From Pseudomonas sp. SL4(2022) (GTDB lineage: Bacteria; Pseudomonadota; Gammaproteobacteria; Pseudomonadales; Pseudomonadaceae), in contig NZ_CP113060.1 of assembly GCF_026625725.1 (NCBI RefSeq), positions 2,858,001 to 2,922,000 of the forward strand: a stretch of DNA of 64,000 nucleotides, in the 5' to 3' direction. Both the position numbers and the translations under genes were made by a program. Below are positions 1 to 8,686 of the stretch, one piece after another. Position 1 is the stretch's first letter; each line of letters begins with the position of its first letter. A model generated the notes under the pieces. The model saw nothing but the letters and a program-made list of their open reading frames with translations. It made no database searches and had not been told where the DNA came from.

Positions 1-692
1 TGCAGACCCAGGATGACCGCCTGATCGCCCTTGACATCAGCACGGGCGCTCAGCGCTGGATCTTTGAGAACACTCCAGCCGTGCTGACCTTGCGCGGCAC
101 TGGCAGCCCGGTACTGACCAACCGTCTGGCGGTAGCCGGCCTGTCTACCGGCAAGGTGATTGCCCTTGATGCGCAGCGCGGTATCCCGGTTTGGGAGCAG
201 CGCGTGGCAGTTCCACAAGGTCGCTCCGAACTGGATCGTGTGGTGGACATCGACGGTGGCTTGCTGCTCTCGGCTGGCACACTTTACGCCGTCAGCTACC
301 AGGGCCGCGTTGCCGCGCTGGATCTGGAAAGTGGCCGTATCCTCTGGCAGCGTGAAGCGTCCAGCTCAGTCGGTGTGGCCCAGGGTTATGGCAGTGTTTA
401 TGTAAGCCTGGCCAGCGGTACCGTTGAAGGTATTGACGAACGTTCGGCTTCGGCACTGTGGAGCAATGATGCGCTGGCGCGTCGCCAGCTGTCGGCGCCG
501 GAAGTGTTCTCCAGCTATATCGCCTTCGGCGATCTGGAAGGCTATCTGCATCTGGTCAGCCAGGTTGATGGTCGATTCGTCGGTCGTATCCGCATCGACA
601 GTGACGGCCTGCGTGCCCGTCCGCTGGTGGTGGGCGACTGGCTGTATGCCTTTGGTAACGGCGGTGACCTGGTGGCACTGACCATCAAGTAA
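1..692 (+). CDS. bamB: Outer membrane assembly lipoprotein BamB, C-terminal part (5' end outside window)
   Basis: The frame is open from the first bases of the window (reading from base 3) to a stop at 690-692, so this is the 3' part of a longer gene. The protein shows repeated beta-propeller blades of the PQQ type, with motifs such as ALDLESGRILW and VEGIDERSASALW spaced about 40 residues apart. BamB is a periplasmic lipoprotein of the BAM complex that helps BamA insert beta-barrel proteins into the outer membrane. The signal peptide and lipobox lie upstream of the window. It is followed by der, the usual arrangement in Pseudomonas. Confidence 0.93.
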   Translation, partial: QTQDDRLIALDISTGAQRWIFENTPAVLTLRGTGSPVLTNRLAVAGLSTGKVIALDAQRGIPVWEQRVAVPQGRSELDRVVDIDGGLLLSAGTLYAVSYQGRVAALDLESGRILWQREASSSVGVAQGYGSVYVSLASGTVEGIDERSASALWSNDALARRQLSAPEVFSSYIAFGDLEGYLHLVSQVDGRFVGRIRIDSDGLRARPLVVGDWLYAFGNGGDLVALTIK

Positions 693-708
693 TGCTGCGC
701 TGAGCGTT

Positions 709-745
709 GGCGATGCTGCACAACACCTAAGGTGCGCAGCATCGC
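709..745. repeat. Perfect 11-bp inverted repeat between bamB and der
   Basis: GGCGATGCTGC (709-719) is repeated in inverted form as GCAGCATCGCC (735-745), around a 15-nt loop. No T-run follows, so it is not a terminator by itself. It lies just 5' of the intrinsic terminator at 763-794 and may form a two-hairpin 3' end for the bamB transcript. Its function is unknown. Confidence 0.5.
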
Positions 746-762
746 CTGCGCAATGAATTCCG

Positions 763-794
763 GCCGCTGCCCCTGCAGCGGCTTTTGTATTTTC
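763..794 (+). terminator. Rho-independent terminator after bamB
   Basis: An 8-bp stem GCCGCTGC/GCAGCGGC with loop CCCT is followed by a T-rich tract (TTTTGTATTTT). It lies between the bamB stop and the der start, so der may be transcribed partly from its own promoter or by read-through. Confidence 0.75.
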
Positions 795-818
795 TGAAAT
801 AACGAAGTGGAGAGCCTA

Positions 819-2291
819 ATGGTTCCCGTAATTGCCCTGGTGGGCCGCCCGAACGTCGGCAAGTCCACACTGTTTAACCGCTTGACCAAGTCCCGTGACG
901 CGATTGTCGGCGACCTGTCTGGTCTGACCCGTGATCGCCAGTACGGCGAGGCCAAGTGGCAGGGGCGAACCTATATCGTCATCGACACCGGGGGTATTTC
1001 CGGTGACGAAGAAGGCATTGATGCGAAGATGGCCGAGCAGTCGCTGCAGGCGATTGAAGAAGCCGATGCTGTGCTGTTTCTGGTGGATGCTCGCGCCGGT
1101 CTTTCGGCCTCCGATCAGATGATCGGCGAGCACCTGCGCCGCCGTAACAAACGCAGCTTTCTGGTGATCAACAAGGTCGATAACCTCGATACTGATCTGG
1201 CGCGCGCCGAATTTGCCAGCATGGCCATGGGCGAGTCCCTGCCGATTGCCGGTGCGCATGGACGTGGCATCACCCAGATGCTCGAAGCCGTGCTGGGTTC
1301 CTTCCCCAAGGATGCCGCAGAGCCGGAAGAGGGCGAGGAAGAAGAAGTTGTGCTCGAAGGTCAGGAAGCCAAGCGCATTCCCGGTCCGAGTGAAAAGGAC
1401 GGCATCAAGCTGGCGATCATCGGCCGCCCCAATGTCGGTAAATCGACGCTGGTCAACCGGATGCTCGGCGAAGAGCGGGTCATCGTGTATGACCAAGCCG
1501 GCACCACCCGCGACAGCATCTACATCCCGTTCGAGCGCGATGACGAGAAGTACACCCTGATCGACACCGCGGGCGTGCGTCGCCGCGGCAAGATCTTCGA
1601 GGCGGTGGAAAAGTTCTCGGTGGTGAAAACCCTGCAGGCGATCCAGGACTCCAACGTCGTGGTATTCGTCATGGACGCCCGCGAAGGTGTGGTCGACCAT
1701 GACCTCAACCTGCTGGGCTTTGTGCTGGAAAGCGGCCGTGCCCTGGTGATTGCCCTGAACAAATGGGACGGTATGGAGCCCAGCGAGCGCGATTACGTGA
1801 AGACCGAGTTGCAACGGCGGCTGTTCTTCGTCGACTTTGCCGATATCCACTTTATCTCGGCGCTGCATGGCACCGGTGTGGGTAACCTGTACAAGTCGGT
1901 GCAAGCCTCGTTCAAGTCGGCGATCACCCGCTGGCCAACCAACCGCCTGACCCAGATTCTGGAAGACGCCGTCAGCGATCACGCGCCACCCATGGTCAAT
2001 AACCGCCGCATCAAGCTGCGCTACGCCCACTTGGGGGGGGCCAACCCGCCGCTGATCGTGATCCACGGCAATCAGGTCGATGCGGTGCCCAAGTCCTATA
2101 TCCGCTATCTGGAAAACACCTATCGCCGCGTGCTCAAGCTGGTTGGTACGCCGATCCGCATCGAGTTCAAAGGGGGGGAGAACCCCTATGAGGGCAACAA
2201 GAACACCCTCACGGATCGTCAGGTGAATAAGAAGCGACGCCTGATGAGCCACCATAAGAAGGCCGAGAAGAAGCGCAAAGACAAGCGCTAA
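819..2291 (+). CDS. der: Ribosome-associated GTPase Der (EngA)
   Basis: The 490-residue protein has two tandem GTPase domains and a C-terminal KH-like domain. The first P-loop GRPNVGKS is near residues 8-15 and the second starts at Gly202. Each domain also has a DTGG or DTAG switch and an NKxD-type motif (NKVD, NKWD). An acidic linker rich in Glu separates the domains, and the tail is basic ([11 protein letters not shown]). Der acts in maturation of the 50S subunit. The start at 819 is preferred because GTGGAG lies just upstream at 807-812; the GTG at 807 would place the start inside this ribosome site. Confidence 0.97.
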   Translation: MVPVIALVGRPNVGKSTLFNRLTKSRDAIVGDLSGLTRDRQYGEAKWQGRTYIVIDTGGISGDEEGIDAKMAEQSLQAIEEADAVLFLVDARAGLSASDQMIGEHLRRRNKRSFLVINKVDNLDTDLARAEFASMAMGESLPIAGAHGRGITQMLEAVLGSFPKDAAEPEEGEEEEVVLEGQEAKRIPGPSEKDGIKLAIIGRPNVGKSTLVNRMLGEERVIVYDQAGTTRDSIYIPFERDDEKYTLIDTAGVRRRGKIFEAVEKFSVVKTLQAIQDSNVVVFVMDAREGVVDHDLNLLGFVLESGRALVIALNKWDGMEPSERDYVKTELQRRLFFVDFADIHFISALHGTGVGNLYKSVQASFKSAITRWPTNRLTQILEDAVSDHAPPMVNNRRIKLRYAHLGGANPPLIVIHGNQVDAVPKSYIRYLENTYRRVLKLVGTPIRIEFKGGENPYEGNKNTLTDRQVNKKRRLMSHHKKAEKKRKDKR

Positions 2292-2313
2292 GCTTGGGCT
2301 GAAACGCTCTATA

Positions 2314-2335
2314 AAGGCACCTGCGGGTGCCTTTT
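2314..2335 (+). terminator. Rho-independent terminator after der
   Basis: AAAGGCACC and GGTGCCTTTT form a stem around TGCG, directly after the der stop. The A-run before and T-run after are typical of an intrinsic terminator. Confidence 0.85.
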
Positions 2336-2411
2336 GCGTCTCTGGGGGATCGGCTATTCTGCCGCATCACTAGCGCTCAAGCTCGGCGCTTGGCCCAGGA
2401 ATATTGCCTCG

Positions 2412-3560
2412 ATGATTATCAGCAAACTGCCGAACGTCGGCACCACCATCTTTACCCGCATGTCGCAGCTCGCCGTGGAAACCGGCGCGCTCAACCTGTC
2501 CCAGGGCTTCCCCGATTTCGATGGGCCGCAGGCCTTGCGTGATGCGGTCGGTCGGCATATTGCTGCTGGGCATAACCAGTACGCGCCGATGACTGGCTTA
2601 CCAGCGCTGCGCGAGCAGGTGGCGGTGAAGATTGCCCGCAGTTATGGGCGTATGGTCAGCGCCGATGGTGAAGTCACCATAGTTCCTGGCGCTACCCAAG
2701 GCATCTTCTGCGCTATCCAGGCGTTGATTCAGCCGGGTGACGAAGTCATCGTCTTCGACCCCAGCTACGACAGTTATGAGCCCTCGGTGGAGCTGGCCGG
2801 CGGACGCTGTGTGCATGTGCCGCTGGCCTTGCCGGATTTCGCTATCGATTGGCAACGCCTGCAGGACGCGCTCAGCGACAAGACGCGTCTGATCATCCTC
2901 AATAGCCCGCACAACCCTAGCGGTGCGCTGATCTCCCGCGCCGAGCTGGACCAGCTGGCTGCCTTGATTCGTGGGCGCGATATCTACCTGATCAGCGACG
3001 AGGTCTACGAGCATCTGGTATTCGACGGCGTTCAGCACGCTAGCGTGCTGGCCCACGAAGAGCTGTATCAGCGTGCCTTTGTGGTCAGCTCCTTTGGCAA
3101 AACCTACCACGTCACTGGCTGGAAGACCGGCTATGTCGTGGCGCCGCCGGCCTTGAGCGCCGAACTGCGCAAGGTGCATCAGTACGTCAGCTTCTGTGGC
3201 GTGACGCCGCTGCAGTGGGCGTTGGCCGACTATATGGCCGTGCACCCCGAGCATGTCGAGGAGCTACCTGCGTTCTACCAGGCCAAACGCGATCTGTTCT
3301 GCGACCTGCTGGCCTGCTCGCGCTTTACCTTCACCCGCGCCGCTGGTACCTATTTCCAGTTGGTCGATTACTCGGCCATTCGCAACGATCTGGATGATGT
3401 GGCTATGGCCGAATGGCTGACCCGCGAGCATGGCGTGGCGGCGATTCCGGTATCGGTGTTCTACCAGACACCACCTGAGGATCTGACCCTGGTGCGTTTC
3501 TGCTTTGCCAAGCGTGAAGAAACCCTGCGCCAGGCGGCGGATAAACTATGCGCGATCTAA
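2412..3560 (+). CDS. PLP-dependent aminotransferase, methionine/glutamine transaminase type (YbdL-like)
   Basis: A fold-type I aminotransferase of 382 residues. The N-terminal LSQGFPDFDGP, the NSPHNPSG motif and the PLP lysine (Lys230 in SSFGKTYHVTGWKTG) are all present. Length and motifs fit the YbdL/kynurenine aminotransferase-like subgroup, which in E. coli prefers methionine and related amino acids. The ATG at 2412 gives the normal family N-terminus; the longer open frame upstream runs into the der terminator. The gene overlaps the next one (C-N hydrolase) by 13 bp. A transaminase coupled to an omega-amidase is a known pair: the transaminase uses glutamine as donor and the amidase removes the alpha-ketoglutaramate formed. 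The substrate here is inferred. Confidence 0.88.
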   Translation: MIISKLPNVGTTIFTRMSQLAVETGALNLSQGFPDFDGPQALRDAVGRHIAAGHNQYAPMTGLPALREQVAVKIARSYGRMVSADGEVTIVPGATQGIFCAIQALIQPGDEVIVFDPSYDSYEPSVELAGGRCVHVPLALPDFAIDWQRLQDALSDKTRLIILNSPHNPSGALISRAELDQLAALIRGRDIYLISDEVYEHLVFDGVQHASVLAHEELYQRAFVVSSFGKTYHVTGWKTGYVVAPPALSAELRKVHQYVSFCGVTPLQWALADYMAVHPEHVEELPAFYQAKRDLFCDLLACSRFTFTRAAGTYFQLVDYSAIRNDLDDVAMAEWLTREHGVAAIPVSVFYQTPPEDLTLVRFCFAKREETLRQAADKLCAI

Positions 3561-4342
3561 GCCTGTTGCCCGACCTCGAACTGGCGCTGATTCAGACCAC
3601 CCTCGTCTGGCAGGACCCTGCGGCCAATCGCGCGCACTTTGAATCACTGCTGGTGCAGGCATGTGGTGCGGACCTGGTCGTGTTGCCGGAGATGTTCAGC
3701 ACCGGCTTTTCCATGGATTCGGCTGCCCTGGCCGAGCCGGAGGATGGCCCCACCAGCCAGTGGCTGCGTGAGCAGGCTCAGGCGCTGCAGGCTGTCGTCA
3801 CCGGCAGCCTGATTATCCAGTCTGTTGATGGCTCTTACCGCAACCGCCTGCTCTGGGCCTGTCCGGATGGCTCTGTGGCGCACTATGACAAGCGCCATCT
3901 GTTCCGCATGGCCGGCGAGCATAAGCATTACCGCGCGGGTGAGCAGCAGGTGTTGCTGGAGGTCAAGGGGTGGCAGGTACGCCCGCTGATCTGCTACGAC
4001 CTGCGCTTCCCGGTGTGGAGTCGCGATCCACAGACCACCGATCTGCTGCTCTACACCGCCAACTGGCCAGCCGCGCGGCGCAATCATTGGAACCGCCTGT
4101 TGCCGGCGCGGGCCATCGAAAACCTCTGTTACGTGGCGGCAGTAAACCGCATCGGCGAGGACGGCAATGGCCACACCTACAGTGGCGATAGTCAGGTGCT
4201 GGATTTTCAGGGTGAGCCGTTGCTGGAGCCAGGGGCGGCAGATGGCGTGTTTAGGGTGGCCCTCAATGCCTCGGAATTGTCCGCTTACCGGGAGCGTTTC
4301 CCTGCATATCGCGATGCGGATGCGTTTGATTTGGCTGACTGA
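3548..4342 (+). CDS. Carbon-nitrogen hydrolase, omega-amidase (YafV/Nit2-like)
   Basis: A 264-residue nitrilase-superfamily enzyme with the full catalytic triad: Glu48 (LPEMFSTGF), Lys115 (YDKRHLF) and Cys149 (ICYDLRFP). It most resembles omega-amidases of the YafV/Nit2 group, which hydrolyse alpha-ketoglutaramate or alpha-ketosuccinamate to the keto acid and ammonia. It starts inside the end of the preceding aminotransferase gene (13-bp overlap), which indicates translational coupling and supports a joint role in glutamine-driven transamination or methionine salvage. Exact substrate specificity cannot be read from sequence. Confidence 0.88.
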   Translation: MRDLSLLPDLELALIQTTLVWQDPAANRAHFESLLVQACGADLVVLPEMFSTGFSMDSAALAEPEDGPTSQWLREQAQALQAVVTGSLIIQSVDGSYRNRLLWACPDGSVAHYDKRHLFRMAGEHKHYRAGEQQVLLEVKGWQVRPLICYDLRFPVWSRDPQTTDLLLYTANWPAARRNHWNRLLPARAIENLCYVAAVNRIGEDGNGHTYSGDSQVLDFQGEPLLEPGAADGVFRVALNASELSAYRERFPAYRDADAFDLAD

Positions 4343-4352
4343 TGGGCAGCAA

Positions 4353-5108
4353 TCACTGTTTTAGGTAGTGGTCGTAGATCGCCTGGTAGCGCCCGCTGGC
4401 CTTGAGTTGGGCGAGGCCGGCATTGAAGTCGTCGCGGATCTGCGGGTCGCGAAATATCGGCCGGTAGTTCTGCGGGTCTTCCTCGACAAATTGGTGCATG
4501 GCGATGGATTTTGCCTTAAATAGAGAGGTACGTTCGAGCAGCAATTCGAAGTAGCGATAGATGCTGCGGTCACTCAGTACCAGATCGTAGCGGCCCTTGT
4601 TCAGCCCCAAGACCTGCAGTTCCTGGTTGTTTTGTTCGAAGTACAACCCATCCTTCTGGCTCTCGGCCAGCCATTCGGGGTAGCGCTGGGCTGCTCCCTG
4701 GAAGGCCACTACGCTGAGCCCCTTGATGTCCTCGGGCTTCTGGATGTTCAAGCGTCGGCTTTGCAGGCTGACAAACACGTTGGCATATATGACGGCCGGG
4801 TTGCCATAGTGACCACCGATTGCAGCCAGACCCTGTCCCAGGTCGGTCATGGCCGCATCCACTTCACCTTTGCGAAACGCCAGTGGCACGCGAGCCAGGG
4901 GAAAGTAGCGGGGTTGCAGTGTATGGCCGCGAAACGCCAGGGCTTCGCCAATCACCTCCAGTTCGATACCACTGTCGCTTTCCGGAAAACAGAACGGTGG
5001 GATTTTTTCACCGAAGGCCATGACCACCGTGTCCGCCAGGCTATTTGCGCTGCAGGCGAGCAACAGTGGCACGGTGAGGGTGCACATCCAGTGTGTCACT
5101 GAGCGCAT
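4353..5108 (-). CDS. Periplasmic solute-binding protein, family 3
   Basis: A 251-residue protein with an N-terminal signal peptide (hydrophobic stretch then ANSLADT) and a bacterial extracellular solute-binding family 3 fold. The pattern ALAFRGHTLQPRY, FRKGEVDAAMTD and YDLVLSDRS fits the polar amino acid binding group. No permease or ATPase gene lies beside it, so it is an orphan binding protein; such proteins may serve a distant transporter or a sensor. The ligand is not predictable. It is convergent with the omega-amidase gene upstream, with only 10 bp between them. Confidence 0.8.
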   Translation of the reverse strand: MRSVTHWMCTLTVPLLLACSANSLADTVVMAFGEKIPPFCFPESDSGIELEVIGEALAFRGHTLQPRYFPLARVPLAFRKGEVDAAMTDLGQGLAAIGGHYGNPAVIYANVFVSLQSRRLNIQKPEDIKGLSVVAFQGAAQRYPEWLAESQKDGLYFEQNNQELQVLGLNKGRYDLVLSDRSIYRYFELLLERTSLFKAKSIAMHQFVEEDPQNYRPIFRDPQIRDDFNAGLAQLKASGRYQAIYDHYLKQ

Positions 5109-5193
5109 GTTCAGGGGCTCCTGTAATCCATTACGTCAGTGTAGTTATCGCTTGTTCGCTTGCCGTGCACTTGGTCTGAATAGCCAGGTTGAT

Positions 5194-5568
5194 TTAGCCC
5201 GCGGCAGTGGGTTTCTGTTCGGCGGCGCTGGCTTCGAGGCGCAGTTGCTCGCTGCGGAGAAAAGCCCCCAACTGCTGCAGATCAGCAATTTTCTGCTCCA
5301 CCTCGGCCAGTTTACGGCTGACCAGGGCTGCACCCTGGGCGCAGTCGAGTTGTTGCTCGCGCCGTGCGCGAAGGATGTCGCCAATCTCACCGAGGGAGAA
5401 ACCCATGCTCTGCGCCTGCTGGATAAAACCCAGGTCATGCAGCGTCTGCAGGCTGTATTCGCGGTAGTTGTTGTCGCGGCGCAGGGCGCTGATCAGCCCC
5501 AGGCTTTCGTAATAACGCAGGGTGTGGCGGCTGGCCCCGCTGCGTTTTTCCAGTTCACCAATGCGCAT
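5194..5568 (-). CDS. MerR-family transcriptional regulator
   Basis: A 124-residue regulator. The winged helix-turn-helix at the N-terminus (MRIGELEKRSG, TLRYYESLGLI, NYREYS) is typical of MerR, followed by a long coiled-coil dimerisation helix (LAEVEQKIADLQQL). Only one Cys is seen after the DNA-binding part (QQLDCAQGA), so it lacks the usual pair or triplet of metal-binding cysteines and its inducer is unknown. It is divergent from an NAD-dependent epimerase gene, and the 76-bp gap contains a MerR-type promoter and operator, so it very probably controls that gene. Confidence 0.9.
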   Translation of the reverse strand: MRIGELEKRSGASRHTLRYYESLGLISALRRDNNYREYSLQTLHDLGFIQQAQSMGFSLGEIGDILRARREQQLDCAQGAALVSRKLAEVEQKIADLQQLGAFLRSEQLRLEASAAEQKPTAAG

Positions 5569-5579
5569 GCAAATCCCGC

Positions 5580-5611
5580 TTGACTGTAGAGTGTGCTCGA
5601 CAGTTTAGCCT
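5580..5611 (+). promoter_or_regulatory. MerR-type promoter/operator for the epimerase gene
   Basis: A -35 TTGACT (5580-5585) and a weak -10 TAGCCT (5606-5611) are separated by 20 bp, longer than the normal 17 and typical of promoters that MerR proteins untwist. Within the spacer sits a near-perfect dyad: ACTGT-GAG on the left and CTC-ACAGT on the right (5584-5604 region). It lies upstream of the epimerase gene at 5645 and divergent from the MerR gene. Confidence 0.7.
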
Positions 5612-5644
5612 GCTTGAGTCATCAACGACTCAGGAGGATTGCCG

Positions 5645-6712
5645 ATGAATCAGTCATGTTTTGTCACCGGCGGCAGTGGTTTTATCGGCCAGCATCTGCT
5701 GGCGTTACTCACCCACAGGGGCCATCCGGTCAGTGTGTTGATGCGTCGACCGCACAGCCTGCCAGCCTTGCGCGAGCAGATCGAACAATTGGGCGGACGG
5801 GGCGACCTGCTAACGGCGGTTGCCGGTGATCTGGGCTTGCCAGGTCTGGGGCTGGATGCCGCTGCCCGTGAGCAGGTGCGTCAGGCCGCTGTGGTGTTTC
5901 ACCTGGGCGTACAGTTCGCCTGGGGGCTGTCATTGGCGCAGGCGCGTCAGGTCAATGTCGAGGGCGCGATCCAGGTGGCTGAGTTGGCGGCGCAACAGGG
6001 CAGTCGTCTGCTGATGGTGGGCGGCTTTATGTTGGCCAATCATGCGCATTTGCAGCGTATAGGCGTGGATCTGCAGCATCCCGAGCGCACAAACTGGGAT
6101 CGCCTCTATCGTCGCTCTGGGGCTTATGAAGGCAGCAAGCTGGAGGCGCACTTTCGTGTGCGCGCCCGTATGGCTGAGCTGCAGGTGCCGCTGACGTTGG
6201 TGCACCCGGCCACCGTCTGTGGCCATAGTCGTAGCGGGCATATCTTGCCGGCGCAGCCGTTGGCAGGCTTGATCGACAATCTGGCCGCTGGCCGGCTTGG
6301 GGCGATTCCCGGTTCGGCAGCGCACTGGCTGCCCTTGGTTAGCGTGGATTTTCTCGCCGAGTTGCTGGTGGCTGCGGCCTTTGATGAGCAGCAGATCGGG
6401 CAGGAGATCCTCGCCTTGGATGCCGCGACGCCAAATCTGCAGGGCATGCTGCAGCAATTGGCTCACGCGCTGAGTGTGCGGGCGCCGAGCCGGCATCTGC
6501 CTATACCGTTGCTGCGGGGGGTGTTGAAGCTTCCGGGTGTGCCGGGCCTGCTGCATACCGATGTTGAGTCGCTGGATTTTATCCAGACCACTCGCTTCGA
6601 TACCGCTGCGACTCAGGCCCTGGCACGGCGCCATCAGCTGCACTGGCCGGATATCGGCCAGGCGTTGCAGGCGACGGCGCGTTACCTGGTACGCACGCCT
6701 TCAGTAGCCTGA
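5645..6712 (+). CDS. NAD-dependent epimerase/dehydratase family protein (extended SDR)
   Basis: A 355-residue extended short-chain dehydrogenase. It has the Rossmann motif TGGSGFIG near residue 8 and a YxxxK catalytic pair in YEGSKLEAH. The C-terminal substrate domain is shorter and does not identify a substrate. An excellent ribosome site (AGGAGG) precedes the ATG at 5645. The gene is divergent from a MerR regulator and carries a MerR-type promoter, so it is probably induced by whatever that regulator senses. It is convergent with leuA (15 bp apart). Confidence 0.85.
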   Translation: MNQSCFVTGGSGFIGQHLLALLTHRGHPVSVLMRRPHSLPALREQIEQLGGRGDLLTAVAGDLGLPGLGLDAAAREQVRQAAVVFHLGVQFAWGLSLAQARQVNVEGAIQVAELAAQQGSRLLMVGGFMLANHAHLQRIGVDLQHPERTNWDRLYRRSGAYEGSKLEAHFRVRARMAELQVPLTLVHPATVCGHSRSGHILPAQPLAGLIDNLAAGRLGAIPGSAAHWLPLVSVDFLAELLVAAAFDEQQIGQEILALDAATPNLQGMLQQLAHALSVRAPSRHLPIPLLRGVLKLPGVPGLLHTDVESLDFIQTTRFDTAATQALARRHQLHWPDIGQALQATARYLVRTPSVA

Positions 6713-6727
6713 CGGCATGCACTGCTA

Positions 6728-8398
6728 TTAGGCGGCCTGTTCGGCGGCTTGGCCGATCGCCCGGTTCAGCGCGCTGAACAGCGCGCGGAAGCTCGCGGTG
6801 GTGAGGTTTTCATCGATGCCCACGCCATGCAGCGCGCGGCCGCCGTTGACGCGCAGTTCGATATAGGCCGCCGCTTTGGCATTGGTGCCGGCACCGATGG
6901 CGTGCTCGCTGTAGTCCATGATTTCCACGTCCACCGGCAGGCCGGCGACCAAGGCTTCCAGCGGGCCCTTGCCGATTCCGCGCCAGTGCTGGGTTTCCCC
7001 AGCATTGACGACTTCGACATCAACCGCGCTGGTGCCGTTTTCTTCTTGCAGGCGATGGCCTTTCAGCGCATACGGCGCTGTGGCCTGTAGGTACTCGGTT
7101 TCCAGCAGTTGGTAGATCTGTGCGGCAGTCATTTCCAGGCCGAGGCGGTCGGTTTCCTTCTGCACCACCTGACTGAACTCGATCTGCATGCGGCGCGGCA
7201 GGTTGATGCCGTATTCCTGTTCGAGCAGGAAGGTGATACCGCCCTTGCCGGACTGGCTGTTGACGCGGATCACCGCCTCGTAATCGCGGCCGATATCGGC
7301 CGGGTCGATCGGCAGGTACGGCACTTCCCATACCGCGTCGGCCTGCTGCTGAGCGAAGCCTTTGCGGATCGCATCCTGGTGCGAGCCGGAAAAGGCGGTG
7401 TGCACCAGGTCGCCGACATACGGATGGCGTGGATGCACCGGGATTTGGTTGCAGTCCTCGACCACCTTGCGCACCGCGTCGATGTCGGAGAAGTCCAGTT
7501 CAGGGTCAACGCCCTGGGTGTAGAGGTTCAGCGCCAGGGTCACCAGGCAAACGTTGCCGGTACGCTCGCCGTTGCCGAACAGGCAGCCTTCCACGCGGTC
7601 AGCCCCGGCCATGACGGCCAGCTCAGAGGCGGCGACGCCGGTGCCACGGTCATTGTGGGTGTGCACGCTGATCAGCACGCTGTCACGGCGCTCGACATGA
7701 CGACCGAACCACTCGATCTGGTCGGCGTAGTTGTTCGGTGTGGCGCACTCGATGGTCGCTGGCAGGTTGAGGATCAGCTTGTTTGCCGGGGTCGGCTGGA
7801 ACACGCCAATCACCGCGTTGCACACCTCGACGGCGAAGTCGATTTCAGTGCTGCTGAACACTTCCGGCGAGTACTCGAAGCCCCACTGGGTTTCCGGTGC
7901 TGAGTCGGCCAAGCGCTTGATGGTTTTGCCGGCCGCTATGGCGATGGCTTTGACGCCGGCCTTGTCCTGGTTGAAGACGATCTTGCGGAAGCTCGGCGCG
8001 CAGGCGTTGTAGTAGTGAACGATGGCCTTCTTTGCGCCTTTCAGCGACTCGAAGGTGCGCTCGATAAGGTCGTCACGGGCCTGGGTCAGCACCTGAATGG
8101 TCACGTCATCAGGGATATGCCCGCCTTCGATCAGCTCGCGCACAAAGTCAAAGTCCGTCTGCGAGGCGGACGGGAAACCCACCTCGATTTCCTTCAGACC
8201 CACCGCCAGCAGGCACTTGAAGAAGCGCATCTTCTTTTCAGCGTCCATGGGCTCGATCAGCGACTGGTTACCGTCGCGCAGGTCGGTCGACAGCCAGATC
8301 GGCGCCTTGTCGATGATCTGGTCCGGCCAGGTGCGGTCCGGGATGCGGATTGGGGTGAACGGCCGGTATTTGCTGGACGGGTCTTTGAGCATGCTCAT
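6728..8398 (-). CDS. leuA: 2-isopropylmalate synthase
   Basis: A 556-residue protein with the DRE-TIM barrel motifs of isopropylmalate synthases ([11 protein letters not shown] near the N-terminus, [15 protein letters not shown]) and a C-terminal LeuA allosteric domain ([12 protein letters not shown]). It condenses 2-oxoisovalerate with acetyl-CoA, the first committed step of leucine synthesis. The length matches the longer LeuA class found in Pseudomonas. The start at 8398 ([12 protein letters not shown]) is supported by an AGGAT ribosome site just upstream. A short leader ORF with several Leu codons lies 80 bp upstream. Confidence 0.97.
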   Translation of the reverse strand: MSMLKDPSSKYRPFTPIRIPDRTWPDQIIDKAPIWLSTDLRDGNQSLIEPMDAEKKMRFFKCLLAVGLKEIEVGFPSASQTDFDFVRELIEGGHIPDDVTIQVLTQARDDLIERTFESLKGAKKAIVHYYNACAPSFRKIVFNQDKAGVKAIAIAAGKTIKRLADSAPETQWGFEYSPEVFSSTEIDFAVEVCNAVIGVFQPTPANKLILNLPATIECATPNNYADQIEWFGRHVERRDSVLISVHTHNDRGTGVAASELAVMAGADRVEGCLFGNGERTGNVCLVTLALNLYTQGVDPELDFSDIDAVRKVVEDCNQIPVHPRHPYVGDLVHTAFSGSHQDAIRKGFAQQQADAVWEVPYLPIDPADIGRDYEAVIRVNSQSGKGGITFLLEQEYGINLPRRMQIEFSQVVQKETDRLGLEMTAAQIYQLLETEYLQATAPYALKGHRLQEENGTSAVDVEVVNAGETQHWRGIGKGPLEALVAGLPVDVEIMDYSEHAIGAGTNAKAAAYIELRVNGGRALHGVGIDENLTTASFRALFSALNRAIGQAAEQAA

Positions 8399-8478
8399 GG
8401 TGTTGATCCTTGTGCGCGGCTGCAAGCGGCGAGCCGGGCTAAAACTGAGAAAATAGGGCTGGGCGTATGCTTGAACAT

Positions 8479-8556
8479 TCAGCCACGCAGTCGCTGGCTC
8501 ACCAGGCAGAGGTTGGCATGTTGGCGCAGCAAGATAAGGGTGTGATGGGGACTCAT
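8479..8556 (-). CDS. Candidate leuA leader peptide (25 aa)
   Basis: A short [23 protein letters not shown] then QRLRG and stop, lies 80 bp upstream of leuA on the same strand. Six of its 25 residues are Leu, with an Ile and several His, as expected for a leucine attenuation leader. A CTGG/CCAG hairpin overlaps its 3' part, and GGCTG/CAGCC after its stop is followed by CTATTTT, which could be a weak attenuator. The ribosome site (GGGTTGG) is moderate. Translation and attenuation are inferred, not shown. Confidence 0.6.
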   Translation of the reverse strand: MSPHHTLILLRQHANLCLVSQRLRG

Positions 8557-8686
8557 AGCGCCAACCCTAAACTTTGAGGTGAAAGCTGGCAAGCAATAGC
8601 TAGAAAACGCTATTTTGGTGCGCGCATGCAAGGATTTATGATTTTTTTTGCGGTTTTTTACGTTGCAGCGGTGTTTTATTGCGGGG

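Noticed and set aside
816..2255. Long minus-strand open frame opposite der
   Set aside because: Same reason: the plus strand carries both GTPase domains of Der.
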